From Pseudanabaena sp. BC1403 (GTDB lineage Bacteria > Cyanobacteriota > Cyanobacteriia > Pseudanabaenales > Pseudanabaenaceae): DNA of 64,000 nucleotides. The DNA lies in contig NZ_PDDM01000001.1 of the NCBI RefSeq assembly GCF_002914585.1, forward strand, positions 248,001 to 312,000, given 5' to 3'. Shown here piece by piece: positions 16,627-26,020 of the stretch (within the stretch, counting starts at the first letter, position 1; every line of letters starts with the position of its first letter). Under the pieces are notes generated by a model. The model was not told the DNA's origin. It made no database searches and saw nothing but the letters and a program-made list of their open reading frames with translations. The position numbers and the translations under genes are program-made.

Positions 16627-18513
16627 ATGAATCGTACGTACGATTACTCAAAAAAGCATTCCCAATTACCATCTTCAGTTAACCCCACAACTCTAAATTT
16701 GCAAACTAGAGCGTTTGCGCCACCTCAGACGGATCTGGATGAAGATGCCCCAGTTCGATCTGGAGTTGGGCATTCTGAGAATTTTCTAGAAAAAATAATT
16801 AATCAGCGCAGCTCAGAATCGTCTGATACGCCAATCCAAGAAAACCCGCATAATCGCTTGAAGGCGATCGCAGCTAAGCGTATGGCGATCCAAGCCAAGC
16901 TGAATATTGGTCAGCCAAATGATAAGTATGAGCAGGAAGCTGACGATACAGCATCTAAAGTCGTTAAACAGATAAATTCGACATCAAATGATCATTCTGT
17001 CCAAAAGAAAGAATTGATGGAAGAAGAGGATGAACTGCAAATGAAACCAATCTCTTCCATCCAAAGAGAACAGTTGATAGAAGATAATGATAAAGAATTG
17101 CAAATGAAGTCTTTGCTTCAGAGAAGTGAAAATCCTTTTGAGGGAGAAGCACCAACTGATTTAGAGTCATCGATTCAGCGTGCGCGAGGTAGCGGTCAGT
17201 CGCTAGATTCTGGACTGCAAGAAAAGATGGGTCAAGCGATGGGCGCAGACTTTAGCGATGTAAAGGTACATACAGATTCGCAGTCAGATCAGTTAAACAG
17301 ATCGATTCAGGCAAAAGCTTTTACAACTGGGCAAGATGTATTTTTTCGGCAGGGGGCTTATGAGCCAAGTAGTAGACTAGGACAAGAGCTAATAGCCCAT
17401 GAGTTGACCCATGTAGTGCAACAAAATGATGGGGCGGTTCAGCGATCGCCATTGAAAGATGTCTTACAACGAGATGATGAGGTGTCCCCAACAGTAGGAG
17501 GTTTCGGTGGTGGTGCGATTGAAGGAGGTGGCAATTTCTTAGAATTTCTTGATGATGCGGCAAGCGCGATCAAAACAGTAATCGATCCAAGTAGTGGCAC
17601 TGTGGAAAAGGGGATTGCTGGCAGCAAAGCGCTTGGCAGCTTGACAGGGACAGTCGTAGCAGGACTCAAGGCAAATGAAATCGAAACAATGACAAGTTGC
17701 TTGGAAGCTATGTCTGAGGGATTGAAGATATTTGATGCGGGTAAGGAAATCTGGGAATCGGTACGTAAGGTCGATTTTTGGAACGACACAACAATGCAAA
17801 CTTTTGAAAATGTCGCACTAGTTATTAGTAAGTTGGGAGACTTTATCGTTAGTTCTACTAAAATAGCTAACGCTTTTGTTAGTGCTATGGAATGGAGTAC
17901 TGGGCGGTTAGCATCTTTTGTAAAGTGGCTTCCTCTAAGCGAATTAATCATGAAGTGCGTCAAGTTTATGACAGCAGTCAAAAAGTGGATATTTTCTCTC
18001 ACAAGCTATAAACAATTGAAATTAATTCAGGGCAATATGGCAGACCCGGCCAAGCAAAAGCAAGTCAGCTATTTGGTGGATGAGCAATGGAGCAGGCTTA
18101 AGAATGGTGCAGTTCCTATCGCCTCAAATGGCGTAGATTTTGCTTCAGAGACTGCGAAGTATTTCCCTAGCTTGGGAATCAATGTGGCAATCGTAGCCAG
18201 TTTGGGAGCAGCATCAAAAGCAGTTCCATTAGGACATAAAGTCTTAACCACAGGGTACGATTATGTTCGACAAGGATGGAGAAGTGTTATCAAGAATTAT
18301 GCAAGCACCAACATAGCAGGATATCTTGCAGCCACAGATAAGGCAGACTTGCAAGCTTTCAGGGATGGTCTAACAAATTTCGTCTTGAACGAAAGGAATC
18401 AACCCAATGGGATGGTCATTCTAGAATCTCTCGGATTAGGAGCAAGGGTTCAGACAATGGGAGACCAAAAGGCAAAAATCGCTATTGAGGAAGCAGTAAA
18501 AGACATTAAATAG
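16627..18513 (+). CDS. DUF4157 (eCIS core domain) protein
   Basis: A 628-residue protein; ATG 16627 follows a GGGGG ribosome site, while an upstream TTG adds five residues. Residues 1-165 are low-complexity linkers with IQAKLNIGQPNDKYEQEAD, typical of this class. The DUF4157 domain (about 185-270) has LDSGLQEKMGQAMG, DFSDVKVHTDS and the zincin-like HELTHVVQQ near 258. In extracellular contractile injection systems such proteins are cargo or processing proteins. The C-terminal 350 residues, with several hydrophobic helices, could be an effector domain but I do not recognise it. No sheath, tube or baseplate genes are in the window. Confidence 0.8.
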   Translation: MNRTYDYSKKHSQLPSSVNPTTLNLQTRAFAPPQTDLDEDAPVRSGVGHSENFLEKIINQRSSESSDTPIQENPHNRLKAIAAKRMAIQAKLNIGQPNDKYEQEADDTASKVVKQINSTSNDHSVQKKELMEEEDELQMKPISSIQREQLIEDNDKELQMKSLLQRSENPFEGEAPTDLESSIQRARGSGQSLDSGLQEKMGQAMGADFSDVKVHTDSQSDQLNRSIQAKAFTTGQDVFFRQGAYEPSSRLGQELIAHELTHVVQQNDGAVQRSPLKDVLQRDDEVSPTVGGFGGGAIEGGGNFLEFLDDAASAIKTVIDPSSGTVEKGIAGSKALGSLTGTVVAGLKANEIETMTSCLEAMSEGLKIFDAGKEIWESVRKVDFWNDTTMQTFENVALVISKLGDFIVSSTKIANAFVSAMEWSTGRLASFVKWLPLSELIMKCVKFMTAVKKWIFSLTSYKQLKLIQGNMADPAKQKQVSYLVDEQWSRLKNGAVPIASNGVDFASETAKYFPSLGINVAIVASLGAASKAVPLGHKVLTTGYDYVRQGWRSVIKNYASTNIAGYLAATDKADLQAFRDGLTNFVLNERNQPNGMVILESLGLGARVQTMGDQKAKIAIEEAVKDIK

Positions 18514-18537
18514 GATAACCTATCTCATAGTTTAGAC

Positions 18538-18600
18538 TGCGATCGCCTCTCATCACTCATAACACCCGATCGCCTATTCCTCAAATCAAACAGCGATCGC
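18538..18600 (+). repeat. HIP1-rich tandem repeat, block A
   Basis: One-and-a-half units of a ~53-bp repeat: GCGATCGCC, CTCATCAC..., CCCGATCGCCTATT, TCAAATCAAACA, GCGATCGCC. The same unit recurs, same orientation, at 19234-19400 and 19898-20066. The brnT gene follows. Confidence 0.8.
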
Positions 18601-18668
18601 CCTCAGCACAAAATCTTTGGATGAATTTGTATTGACAACGTAAATACGCTTTGGCTAAAATATACGGT

Positions 18669-18965
18669 ATGGATGTGTATTTTGTTCTGAACGGGATTAA
18701 ATTTGTTTGGAATGAGGAGAAGGCTCGAATTAATCCTATTAATCATGATGGTGTGACATTTCAGCAAGCTACTGAAGCCTTTTTTGATCCATTTTTAGTA
18801 GTAGTTGATGCAAGTCGTAATGATGAAGAGAGAGACGCTGTGATTGGTTTAGATAAACGATGGAATCTTCTTTACGTTGTTTATGTTGAACGGGAGAACG
18901 ATTTAGTTCGGATTATTTCAGCAAGAAAAGCAACTCGCAAGGAGCATGAATATTATGAAAACTGA
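18669..18965 (+). CDS. brnT: BrnT-type toxin
   Basis: A 98-residue protein starting at ATG 18669 (TTG at 18651 is an alternative). FVWNEEKARINPINHDGVTFQQA, EERDAVIGLD and RIISARKATRKEHEYYE match the BrnT ribonuclease family, which halts translation by cutting RNA. The antitoxin gene overlaps its end by 20 bases. Toxin first, antitoxin second is the usual brnTA order. Repeat block A lies just upstream and block B just downstream, so the pair forms a repeat-bounded cassette. Confidence 0.88.
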   Translation: MDVYFVLNGIKFVWNEEKARINPINHDGVTFQQATEAFFDPFLVVVDASRNDEERDAVIGLDKRWNLLYVVYVERENDLVRIISARKATRKEHEYYEN

Positions 18966-19233
18966 AGCTTTAAAAAAACGATTGGATCGAAATCGTCCGA
19001 TGGCAACAGTGACAATCCGTATTCCTGAAGATGTTATCGATGATTTGAAAAAAGTTGCACCATTGTTAGGATTTTCTGGATATCAGCCTTTAATTCGTGC
19101 TTATATTGGGCAGGGGCTTCGTGCTGATCTTGAGAGACTGGATGGAGATTCTGTTTCTATATTTATTGAGAGCTTAAAGCGTCACGGTGTGAGTGATGAG
19201 GTGATTCGTGACGCTTTGAGTGAGGTTGTTTAA
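18946..19233 (+). CDS. brnA: BrnA-like antitoxin
   Basis: A 95-residue protein with AAGGA just before ATG 18946; ATG 18955 is an alternative. The segment ATVTIRIPEDVIDDLKKVAPLLGFSGYQPLIRAYI is a CopG/MetJ-like ribbon-helix-helix. The acidic C-terminal tail (DGDSVSIFIESLKRHGVSDEVI) may wrap the toxin. It binds and neutralises the BrnT-type product of the overlapping gene and probably represses the pair. Confidence 0.82.
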   Translation: MNIMKTEALKKRLDRNRPMATVTIRIPEDVIDDLKKVAPLLGFSGYQPLIRAYIGQGLRADLERLDGDSVSIFIESLKRHGVSDEVIRDALSEVV

Positions 19234-19400
19234 AATCAAACAGCGATCGCCACTCACCACCAAAACCCGATCGCCTATTTCCTCAAATCAAACAGCGATC
19301 GCCCCTTCATCACCCACAAAACCCGATCGCCTATTTCTCAACATCAAACAGCGATCGCCCCCTCACCACCCATAAAACCTGATCGCCTATTTCCCACATC
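19234..19400 (+). repeat. HIP1-rich tandem repeat, block B
   Basis: Three units of 52-56 bp, each CATCAAACAGCGATCGCC, a CTCACCACC-type spacer, then ACCCGATCGCCTATTTC. It begins right after the brnA stop and ends 14 bases from the yoeB-like gene. Confidence 0.88.
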
Positions 19401-19413
19401 AACTAACAATTAT

Positions 19414-19695
19414 TTAATAGTGAAAGCGGCAGGCGAGAATTCTGATTTTATCGTCTAAAACTTCATAAACTAGACGATGTTCTTGATCGATACGGCGCGA
19501 CCAACAGCCAGATAGATCGTGTTTTAGTGCTTCAGGTTGTCCTGTGCCTTCAAATGGATTACGTTGGACTTCACGAATCAGTTTGATGATTTTTAAAGCT
19601 TTTTTACGATCATTTTCAATCCACCAAGCTAAGTCCTCAAAAGCATCTGCATCAAATTCCAAGTTTTTCACAGGCTGATTCCAAAGAGATTCCAT
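19414..19695 (-). CDS. yoeB: YoeB/Txe-type toxin
   Basis: A protein of about 93 residues (ATG 19695; ATG 19716 also possible). FEDLAWWIENDRKKALKIIKLIREVQRNPFEGTGQPEALKHDL, WSRRIDQEHRLVYEV and the C-terminal RFHY follow YoeB, a ribosome-dependent mRNA endonuclease; the terminal His-Tyr is part of the active site. The start lies inside the antitoxin gene. The pair sits between repeat blocks B and C, opposite in orientation to brnTA. Confidence 0.9.
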   Translation of the reverse strand: MESLWNQPVKNLEFDADAFEDLAWWIENDRKKALKIIKLIREVQRNPFEGTGQPEALKHDLSGCWSRRIDQEHRLVYEVLDDKIRILACRFHY

Positions 19696-19867
19696 CTTGA
19701 CGTTTTCTGGCTGCAAGCAGTCTTTCTTTCATGGTTGGACTGCTGAGTAAATAGGTGGTTTCTCTTTCTGCCATTAGTTCTTTCCAAAAGGCAACGGGGA
19801 CAACTACAGAAACTGTTTGCCCTTCTGAATCACAGATGTATTGTAATGTGTTAGTCATAGCAGTCAA
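19652..19867 (-). CDS. YefM/Phd-type antitoxin
   Basis: A 71-residue protein (68 if ATG 19858 is used). A Phd-like N terminus (MTNTLQYICDSEGQTVSVVVPVAFWKEL) with a helical, charged C terminus that would bind the toxin. It overlaps the toxin gene by about 44 bases. It lacks the classical YefM N-terminal sequence, so assignment rests on its place and size. Confidence 0.72.
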   Translation of the reverse strand: MTAMTNTLQYICDSEGQTVSVVVPVAFWKELMAERETTYLLSSPTMKERLLAARKRQDGISLESACEKLGI

Positions 19868-19897
19868 TATAACTTACTTGATTAATCATAATTATAA

Positions 19898-20066
19898 CTG
19901 ATCGCCTCTCATCACCCCAAACCCGATCGCCTATTTCCATCAAATAAAACAGCGATCGCCCCTCACCACTCAAAACCCGATCGCCTAAATCTCTACATCA
20001 AACAACGATCGCCACTTATAACCCAAAACCTGATCACCTATTACTCACATCAAACAGCGATCACAC
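19898..20066 (+). repeat. HIP1-rich tandem repeat, block C
   Basis: About three decayed units of the ~53-bp repeat; the last units have lost HIP1 sites (ACGATCGCC, CTGATCACC, GCGATCACA). The final unit runs into a chlH-like fragment. Confidence 0.85.
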
Positions 20067-20107
20067 ATCCTTTATCGCTAATATAGACATCATTAATATC
20101 TTCGTAA
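20057..20107 (-). pseudogene. Fragment resembling the 3' part of chlH
   Basis: Compared with chlH at about 21848-21899, 42 of 51 bases agree with one gap, and the minus-strand reading YEDINDVYISDK parallels [12 protein letters not shown] of ChlH. Same orientation as chlH, 1.8 kb from it. It is not part of a long frame. The rest of the 19868-20212 gap holds repeat block C and an AT-rich stretch with no gene. Confidence 0.6.
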
Positions 20108-20212
20108 GTTGAGGGTTAAGTCAAAATTTTGATAAAGATTAATAATGGTAAAGCTACTGACGTTGTTAAATGTTCTGAGATAATAAGATACTTAAATCAA
20201 GTGCCAGAATTA

Positions 20213-21031
20213 CTAAGACATAAAAGGAGTTATTCTCCATTCTAGGTAGCTATTATCATTTGAGCTTATTTTATCTCGTGCATCGTAATATAATCTTTGT
20301 GCCTGCCATTCTGAAAGATTAAAGTTATTTTGAATATACTTAATTATTTCAAGTTTATCTGTTTCTGCGGCTGAAGAAAAATTATCAACAGAATTTTTTA
20401 TAAATGTGATTACCTTAACATTAGTCTCTAACTCTAATCTATCTTTTTCAACTTTTTCTTTATAGTGATCTGGTATAAGAAAATCAATATTTGATTTAAG
20501 TAAAGTCTTAAATATATACTCATGAGCATCTGGATCTTCAATATAATCAACTGCATATAATTCCCAGAAATCATGAATCATTGGATCAATAATTCCAAAT
20601 ATAAATTCTAAAGTTTCTTGAGTTAAATCTTTATCATGTGGAGTAGTAAAGTGCTGAATTGTATTTCTTAATTTTCCAAAACGCTGATAGATATTATCAT
20701 TTTTAATTTTATAGCCAGTTGTAGCCCATAGTCTTTCTGGTAATTCGTTGTATTGAATTGTTTTACCCGATTCAAGTAATGCACGTAAACTTAACTTTTC
20801 CTCATTAACCTTTGTTGATTTTGGGATTTCACTAAAAATTAATAATGGATGGTGTTCAGCTATTCTAGCCTTTATGAGAATTTCAGCCGCATGTGCAGCT
20901 TGAAGTACAGCCAAATCTTTCCAATAAGTATTATATGAACTATAAAAGAACGTATGTTGTTGAGCGTGAGCTAATGAAGCTAAGCCAAGTCGTTTAATGT
21001 GCTTAGCAATTCCAATTAAATCTTCTTGCAT
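20213..21031 (-). CDS. HEPN-like protein
   Basis: A 272-residue, AT-rich gene without HIP1 sites, unlike its neighbours. An N-terminal four-helix-like region contains LQAAHAAEILIKARI (about 43-57) and RNTIQHF (122-128), which together read as a HEPN domain with the RxxxxH catalytic motif. HEPN RNases act in TA, abortive-infection and CRISPR-associated systems. The C-terminal half (KVEKDRLELETNVKVITFIKNS... EWQAQRLYY) is helical and unknown. No MNT/antitoxin partner is adjacent. Likely horizontally acquired. Confidence 0.55.
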   Translation of the reverse strand: MQEDLIGIAKHIKRLGLASLAHAQQHTFFYSSYNTYWKDLAVLQAAHAAEILIKARIAEHHPLLIFSEIPKSTKVNEEKLSLRALLESGKTIQYNELPERLWATTGYKIKNDNIYQRFGKLRNTIQHFTTPHDKDLTQETLEFIFGIIDPMIHDFWELYAVDYIEDPDAHEYIFKTLLKSNIDFLIPDHYKEKVEKDRLELETNVKVITFIKNSVDNFSSAAETDKLEIIKYIQNNFNLSEWQAQRLYYDARDKISSNDNSYLEWRITPFMS

Positions 21032-21084
21032 AACTAAAGAATATATCCAAGTATAAAAAATGATAAGTTACTTACGCCGTAGTT

Positions 21085-21417
21085 TTATGCTAAAGCAAGC
21101 AGTGATAAATACTTGTCTTGGTAAAATAAAGCGATCGCCTCAAAATTATTTCTTAGTAAGCTTTCTACCTGTGAAGTTGAACAGTTTCCAAGCCTAATCC
21201 AAATAACTTTCGGTGGATTCCCAAATACTAAGCTGAGGTCGTGCATATCGGAATCTTTCGAGACAACTATCAAATCATTAGACTTGGCATAATCCCAAAC
21301 TATAGGATCGACAGTTGATTTCATATCAACATCTCGAACGTGTAGCGAATTTGGAAAAATGTCAGCCAAACGGTTCGGCAACTTGGGAGACAAATTTTCA
21401 TCAAAAAGTAACTTCAT
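21085..21417 (-). CDS. DUF5615 PIN-like toxin
   Basis: A 110-residue protein of the Mut7-C/PIN-like DUF5615 class: MKLLFDENLSPKL (acidic D6, E7), HVRDVDM, IVVSKDSDMHDL with the acidic pair, and WIRLGNCS. These residues fit a metal-dependent RNase site. It overlaps the DUF433 gene by four bases (ATGA). DUF433-DUF5615 pairs are common putative TA modules in cyanobacteria. Confidence 0.87.
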   Translation of the reverse strand: MKLLFDENLSPKLPNRLADIFPNSLHVRDVDMKSTVDPIVWDYAKSNDLIVVSKDSDMHDLSLVFGNPPKVIWIRLGNCSTSQVESLLRNNFEAIALFYQDKYLSLLALA

Positions 21418-21644
21418 GCTGATATCGGTACTGTCATAAACCGACGCTCACGGTCAGCCGCATATGCAATACAGGCTTTAAGATCTTCCCGCGTCAGATC
21501 GGGAAAATCCTCAAGTATTTCTGCTTCGGTCATATCAGAAGCTAGGTACTCAAGCACTTCATAAACCGTAATTCGCAAACCACGCACACAAGGCTTGCCA
21601 CCTCGCTTATTTGGCTCAATCGTGATGTAATTTCGATAGTTCAT
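21414..21644 (-). CDS. DUF433 antitoxin
   Basis: A 76-residue DUF433 protein with the family core YITIEPNKRGGKPCVRGLRITVYEVLEYLASDMTEAEILEDFPDLTREDL, a winged-helix-like DNA-binding fold. It is the putative antitoxin of the overlapping DUF5615 gene. It is read in the same direction as chlH, after chlH and its terminator. Confidence 0.9.
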   Translation of the reverse strand: MNYRNYITIEPNKRGGKPCVRGLRITVYEVLEYLASDMTEAEILEDFPDLTREDLKACIAYAADRERRFMTVPISA

Positions 21645-21656
21645 ATTTGTAGCCTA

Positions 21657-21688
21657 AAGAATAGGGCGGCATAAGCCGCCCTATTCTT
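21657..21688 (-). terminator. Terminator of chlH
   Basis: 14-base perfect arms AAGAATAGGGCGGC / GCCGCCCTATTCTT, loop ATAA, beginning four bases past the chlH stop on the minus strand. It isolates the TA pair from chlH transcription. Confidence 0.85.
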
Positions 21689-21692
21689 ATTT

Positions 21693-24600
21693 TTACTCTA
21701 CACCTTCAATACGGTCTTCGAGTTCTTGATATAGCTCACGCAGTCTATCCAGATTCTCTTCACTGGTTTCCCAATAGCCGCGACCATTGACTTCTAGCAG
21801 AGTGCCAACAATCTTACGGAACGAATTGGGGTTGAGATTTTTGAGGCGATCGCACATCTCTTTATCGTTCACATACACATCATTGACATCTTCGTAAACC
21901 CAGTTATCCACTGCTCCAGCCGTTGCTGACCAGCCCATTGTGTTAACAAGGCGCTTGGAGATTTCACGTACACCTTCGTAACCACTCTTCAGCATTCCCT
22001 CATACCATTTAGGATTGAGAATCTTCGTGCGGGTATCGAGGCGAACTGTCTCAGTCAGGGTGCGAACTTGAGCATTAGCTGTGGTGGTGTCAGCGATGAA
22101 AGATGCAGGTTTCTTGCCATCTTTACGGAGACTGCCAACAAGCTTGGTGGGGTCAGAGTCGAAGTAGTGCGAAACATCGGTGAGACTGATTTCTGAGGAA
22201 TCAAGATTTTGGAAAGTCATGTCAACGGTCTTCAAAGAAGCTTCATAAAGCTGACGCTGTTGAGTGTTGCTGACGCTACCACCAAAGGCGAAGGACTTAC
22301 GGGACAGATACATCTGTTGCAATTCTTCTTCGTTTTCCCATGTGCTGTTTTCTACAGCGAGGTTGACGTTGGAGGAATAGGAACCCGAAGAGTTGCTGAA
22401 TACGCGGGTTGCGGCTTGGTTGATGGTTAAGCCAAATTCTTCCGCTTGGGCGATCGCGTGTTTGCGGACAAAGTTCAGTTCCAAAGGCTCATCGGCTTCA
22501 GCCGCCATACGCACGGCGCGATCGATTAAGTCCATTTGATTTACGAACAAATCGCGGAATACGCCTGAGCAGTTGACGACCACATCAACGCGAGGTCTGC
22601 CTAGTTCTTCGAGAGGTGTTAACTCTAAACGGTTGATGCGACCGAGGGCATCGGGCATAGGCTTCACGCCGATCATGCAGAGAACTTGAGCGAGAGATTC
22701 GCCGTAGGTCTTGATGTTGTCGGTTCCCCAGAGGACGACAGCGATCGTTTCGGGATAGACTCCATTGTTGTCTTGACGCTGACGCTCTAAGAGGCGATCG
22801 ACTACGACTTCCGCAGCTTGGACGGCCGCGCTAGTGGGGATCGAGTTGGGGTCGAGGGCGTGCATATTCTTGCCCGTTGGTAATACCATCGGATTGCGAA
22901 TTGGATCGCCGCCTGGACTAGGCAAAATGTAGTCACCTTCGAGGGCGCGAATGAGACCGCCGAGTTCATTGTCGGCAACAATTTGTTTGAGACAGAACTC
23001 TAGGAACTCAAATAGAGGCTTGATGTCGTCTTTATTGATGTTGGCATAACCATTCTCTTGGAAAACTTCAATCCAAGGTTCGGTTTTACCCATTTTAAAG
23101 AAGTTGAGAACCGAGATTTTGGAAACTTTGCCATCATCATCGGCTTTCGCTTTCACCAATGCGCCAACGGCTTTGTTAGCGATCGCCCGAATATTTGCCA
23201 ACAGTTCCACATCAGCGTAAATGCCTTTGTCGCTGGACTTGTACAGCAGTTCGATATCGCGATCGATACATTCACCCATGATCCGCAGCAAAGACTTCAT
23301 CTTGTCTTCGGGGCGATCAAAGCTGGCGATGCTGGTTAATACATCGGTGACATCTTCAGCTTTAGGAGGTTCGCCGACAATGTGTAATCCGCAAGGCAGA
23401 ACTCGCGATTCGATTTCCATCAGTTTGTTATAAACCTGACCGATGACGTTATCGCGTCCTTCTAAATCCATCTCTTTGGCATCTTGATCGGGAAGTTGCA
23501 CATCCTTATCCAGATTCACCAAGCGCACTTTATCCATAATCGTGTTGGTGATTTGGATGCCGCGACTACCTGTCCGCAAATCTTTGTAAGAAGCAATCAG
23601 TTCGCTGAGTTCTTGCAAATTGCGGCTCAAACCCGCATTTTCAGGCGCAGGAGTGATATAGCTGATGATTGTGGCATAACCGCGACGTTTAGCGATCGTT
23701 GCTTCCGATGGATTATTTACGGCGTAGTAATAGATGTTTGGTAGCGCACCAATCAGGCTATCAGGGAAACATTCGCCCGACATACCGACTTGCTTGCCTG
23801 GCATGAATTCCATTGAGCCGTGAGTACCGAAGTGGAGGACAGCATCGGCTCCCCAGATATGGTTCAGATAGGTGTAATAAGCGACAAATCCGTGGTGCGG
23901 AGATGCAGATTTACTGAAGAGTAAACGCATCGGATCGCCTTCATAACCAAAGGTTGGCTGCACACCGACAAATAGATTGCCATATTGCTTACCGTAAATC
24001 AGCAAATTCTGTCCATCGGAATTCAGATGTCCAGGAGCGGCTCCCCATTGCTCGATAATGCGATCAACGTAGGGAGTATTCGCTTCATATTCAGGCACAG
24101 ACATCTTATAAGCAACGTTCAATTCGGGGCTGCCGACCATCGCTTCAGCGTCATGCAAGATATCTTGCATCATGTCGTGGGATGTCTTGGGCAAGCCTTG
24201 GACATCATAGCCATTGTTACCAAGGGCTTCCGCGACTTTGTGAATGGAAGAGAATACATCCAAATAAGCAGCCGTGCCAATATTGCCCTTATCGGGTGGG
24301 AAACTGAAGATCGTGATTGCTAGCTTCTTCTCATGACGGGGCTTACGGCGAAGGTTAGCCCATTTGATTGCACGGTTTGCGATGGTTTCGAGGCGATCGC
24401 CGATCGCATGGGATCTTCCCGTCATGCTATCGCGACCCGACAGCACAATCGGATCGAGTCCCCCATCAAGTTCAGGGAGGGCAACTTGCAAAGCAACTTG
24501 AACAGGATGCAAACCAAGATCGCTATCTTGCCATTCTTCCGTGGTTTGGAATACGAGAGGTAAAGCCACCATGTAGGGACGATTCAGCTTTTCGAGAGCT

Positions 24601-25697
24601 TTGATTGCCTTGGGGTGATCTTGCTTGGCGGGTCCCCCAACTAGCGCAAAACCTGTGAGCGAAACCACACTATCAACGATCGCCCGATCCTTTTGTTTAG
24701 GATCGTAAAAATATTCTTCAACAGCATTGGAGAAGTCCAAGCCCCCGTTAAATACAGAAATTACTCGCGCCCCAAGAGACTCCAATTCTTGCACCATCGC
24801 CACATAATGCGCGTCATCGCCTGTAACAAGGTGAGTTCTTGCCATCAGCAAGCCCACGCATGGCGCGAGGGGATCTTTCATGTCATCAGAAATATCTTCG
24901 CGGGCATTAAACCATTTTAAATAGTCAGCCGTAGTCTCGAACATCTTTGGCGCAAGTGGATGCCAAAGCCCCTTTTCCAAGTATGTGACAGGATCTTTAA
25001 TGATCAGATTTGCTGAACCAGTTTCTTTCGCTCTTGCCTTGACACTGGGCAAATAATTTTGGGCAAGCATCAACAAGAAATTTTCGAGATTTTCCGTCGA
25101 GCCACCCAGCCAATATTGGAAGCTCAACATAAAGTTGCGAGCATCCTGCGCCTTGTCCATCGGCATATATTTGAGAATCTTCGGCAAGGTTTGGACAACC
25201 TTGAGCATACTGTCCTGAAAAGAACTGCCCGATTTTTCTTTGCGCTTCCGCATAAACTGCGCGATCGCACTCTTGGACTGTCCCAGATTTTCCATGCTGA
25301 AGCTACCCATCTTGTTGAGGCGCATTACCTCAGGCATCGATGGGAAAACCACGCAGGCGGATAAGCGATCGCGATGTGGGGCAACGGCGAGAGCAATCTT
25401 CGTGGCAAGATCATCAATAAAAATTAGCGATGCGATGAAAATATCAGCGCCAGCAATATCCTCTTTGAATTCCTCGTAATTTTCGGGACTCCGAATATCC
25501 TCAATTAGATAGCCACTCACCTCGATCGCAAGGTTGGGATTATTTTTATTAATTGACTTTACAGCCGCCGACATAGCGCTCTGGTATTGAGGTTCAAGCA
25601 CTACATAGACCAACTTCATTAAGACCCGACCCTGTAGATTTTCGGGAATGATACGTCTACTAGATAGTGATGCGATCGGTGGCACAGAAGTGAACAT
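21693..25697 (-). CDS. chlH: Magnesium chelatase subunit H
   Basis: A 1334-residue, full-length ChlH, the porphyrin-binding catalytic subunit that, with ChlI, ChlD and GUN4, inserts Mg2+ into protoporphyrin IX at the first committed step of chlorophyll synthesis. The N terminus ([27 protein letters not shown]) matches the family and supports the first ATG. The cobaltochelatase-type domain covers about 180-1310 ([20 protein letters not shown] near 630; YKMSVPEYE). A degenerate 51-base relic lies downstream. Strong terminator after the stop; upstream 323 bases carry GTTAC-type repeats. Confidence 0.98.
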   Translation of the reverse strand: MFTSVPPIASLSSRRIIPENLQGRVLMKLVYVVLEPQYQSAMSAAVKSINKNNPNLAIEVSGYLIEDIRSPENYEEFKEDIAGADIFIASLIFIDDLATKIALAVAPHRDRLSACVVFPSMPEVMRLNKMGSFSMENLGQSKSAIAQFMRKRKEKSGSSFQDSMLKVVQTLPKILKYMPMDKAQDARNFMLSFQYWLGGSTENLENFLLMLAQNYLPSVKARAKETGSANLIIKDPVTYLEKGLWHPLAPKMFETTADYLKWFNAREDISDDMKDPLAPCVGLLMARTHLVTGDDAHYVAMVQELESLGARVISVFNGGLDFSNAVEEYFYDPKQKDRAIVDSVVSLTGFALVGGPAKQDHPKAIKALEKLNRPYMVALPLVFQTTEEWQDSDLGLHPVQVALQVALPELDGGLDPIVLSGRDSMTGRSHAIGDRLETIANRAIKWANLRRKPRHEKKLAITIFSFPPDKGNIGTAAYLDVFSSIHKVAEALGNNGYDVQGLPKTSHDMMQDILHDAEAMVGSPELNVAYKMSVPEYEANTPYVDRIIEQWGAAPGHLNSDGQNLLIYGKQYGNLFVGVQPTFGYEGDPMRLLFSKSASPHHGFVAYYTYLNHIWGADAVLHFGTHGSMEFMPGKQVGMSGECFPDSLIGALPNIYYYAVNNPSEATIAKRRGYATIISYITPAPENAGLSRNLQELSELIASYKDLRTGSRGIQITNTIMDKVRLVNLDKDVQLPDQDAKEMDLEGRDNVIGQVYNKLMEIESRVLPCGLHIVGEPPKAEDVTDVLTSIASFDRPEDKMKSLLRIMGECIDRDIELLYKSSDKGIYADVELLANIRAIANKAVGALVKAKADDDGKVSKISVLNFFKMGKTEPWIEVFQENGYANINKDDIKPLFEFLEFCLKQIVADNELGGLIRALEGDYILPSPGGDPIRNPMVLPTGKNMHALDPNSIPTSAAVQAAEVVVDRLLERQRQDNNGVYPETIAVVLWGTDNIKTYGESLAQVLCMIGVKPMPDALGRINRLELTPLEELGRPRVDVVVNCSGVFRDLFVNQMDLIDRAVRMAAEADEPLELNFVRKHAIAQAEEFGLTINQAATRVFSNSSGSYSSNVNLAVENSTWENEEELQQMYLSRKSFAFGGSVSNTQQRQLYEASLKTVDMTFQNLDSSEISLTDVSHYFDSDPTKLVGSLRKDGKKPASFIADTTTANAQVRTLTETVRLDTRTKILNPKWYEGMLKSGYEGVREISKRLVNTMGWSATAGAVDNWVYEDVNDVYVNDKEMCDRLKNLNPNSFRKIVGTLLEVNGRGYWETSEENLDRLRELYQELEDRIEGVE

Positions 25698-26020
25698 GCA
25701 GTCTCCTTAAATTACAGTCCTGATTTTTTGGGATTTTAAATTTGGCTGATTCGTTATTTGTTGCTCAAACTGTTACATAACGTAACAAATAGCAATTAAA
25801 GATTTATACCTACTCACTATTTAATACCAGACAACCATTGCAGTGGTTGATTTTGGGCAATAAATGCAATAATTTGAAATTGATTTGTTTACATTTCGTT
25901 ACATTTCTTGAGGTTTATGACAGCAAAATGTAAATATTTTTTAAACCTCTTGAAGAGTCTTAAGCTAAAATCGAATCCATATAGATCCAGTAAAAGCCCA
26001 GAATTTAGGGGAATATCGTT
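25698..26020. other. chlH upstream region
   Basis: 323 AT-rich bases between divergent chlH and tic20 genes. Besides the palindrome at 25771-25787, GTTACATTT-type words recur near 25890-25910. No gene is visible. Confidence 0.5.
25771..25787. promoter_or_regulatory. Operator-like inverted repeat TGTTAC-ATAAC-GTAACA
   Basis: Perfect 6-base arms, 5-base spacer, 74 bases upstream of the chlH start, flanked by ATTTGTT / AACAAAT. It resembles dimeric-regulator sites, possibly CRP/NtcA-like, but does not fit the NtcA consensus (GTA-N8-TAC) exactly. Confidence 0.35.

Noticed and set aside
18538-20066. HIP1-rich tandem repeats as a CRISPR array
   Set aside because: Units are contiguous and similar along their whole length, with no unique spacers and no cas genes.
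21693-25697. Many plus-strand open frames within chlH
   Set aside because: They are opposite-strand shadows of one clear 1334-codon gene and show no family features.
25771-25787. NtcA site before chlH
   Set aside because: GTA-N8-TAC spacing is not met and no -10 box stands at the usual distance; kept only as an unnamed inverted repeat.
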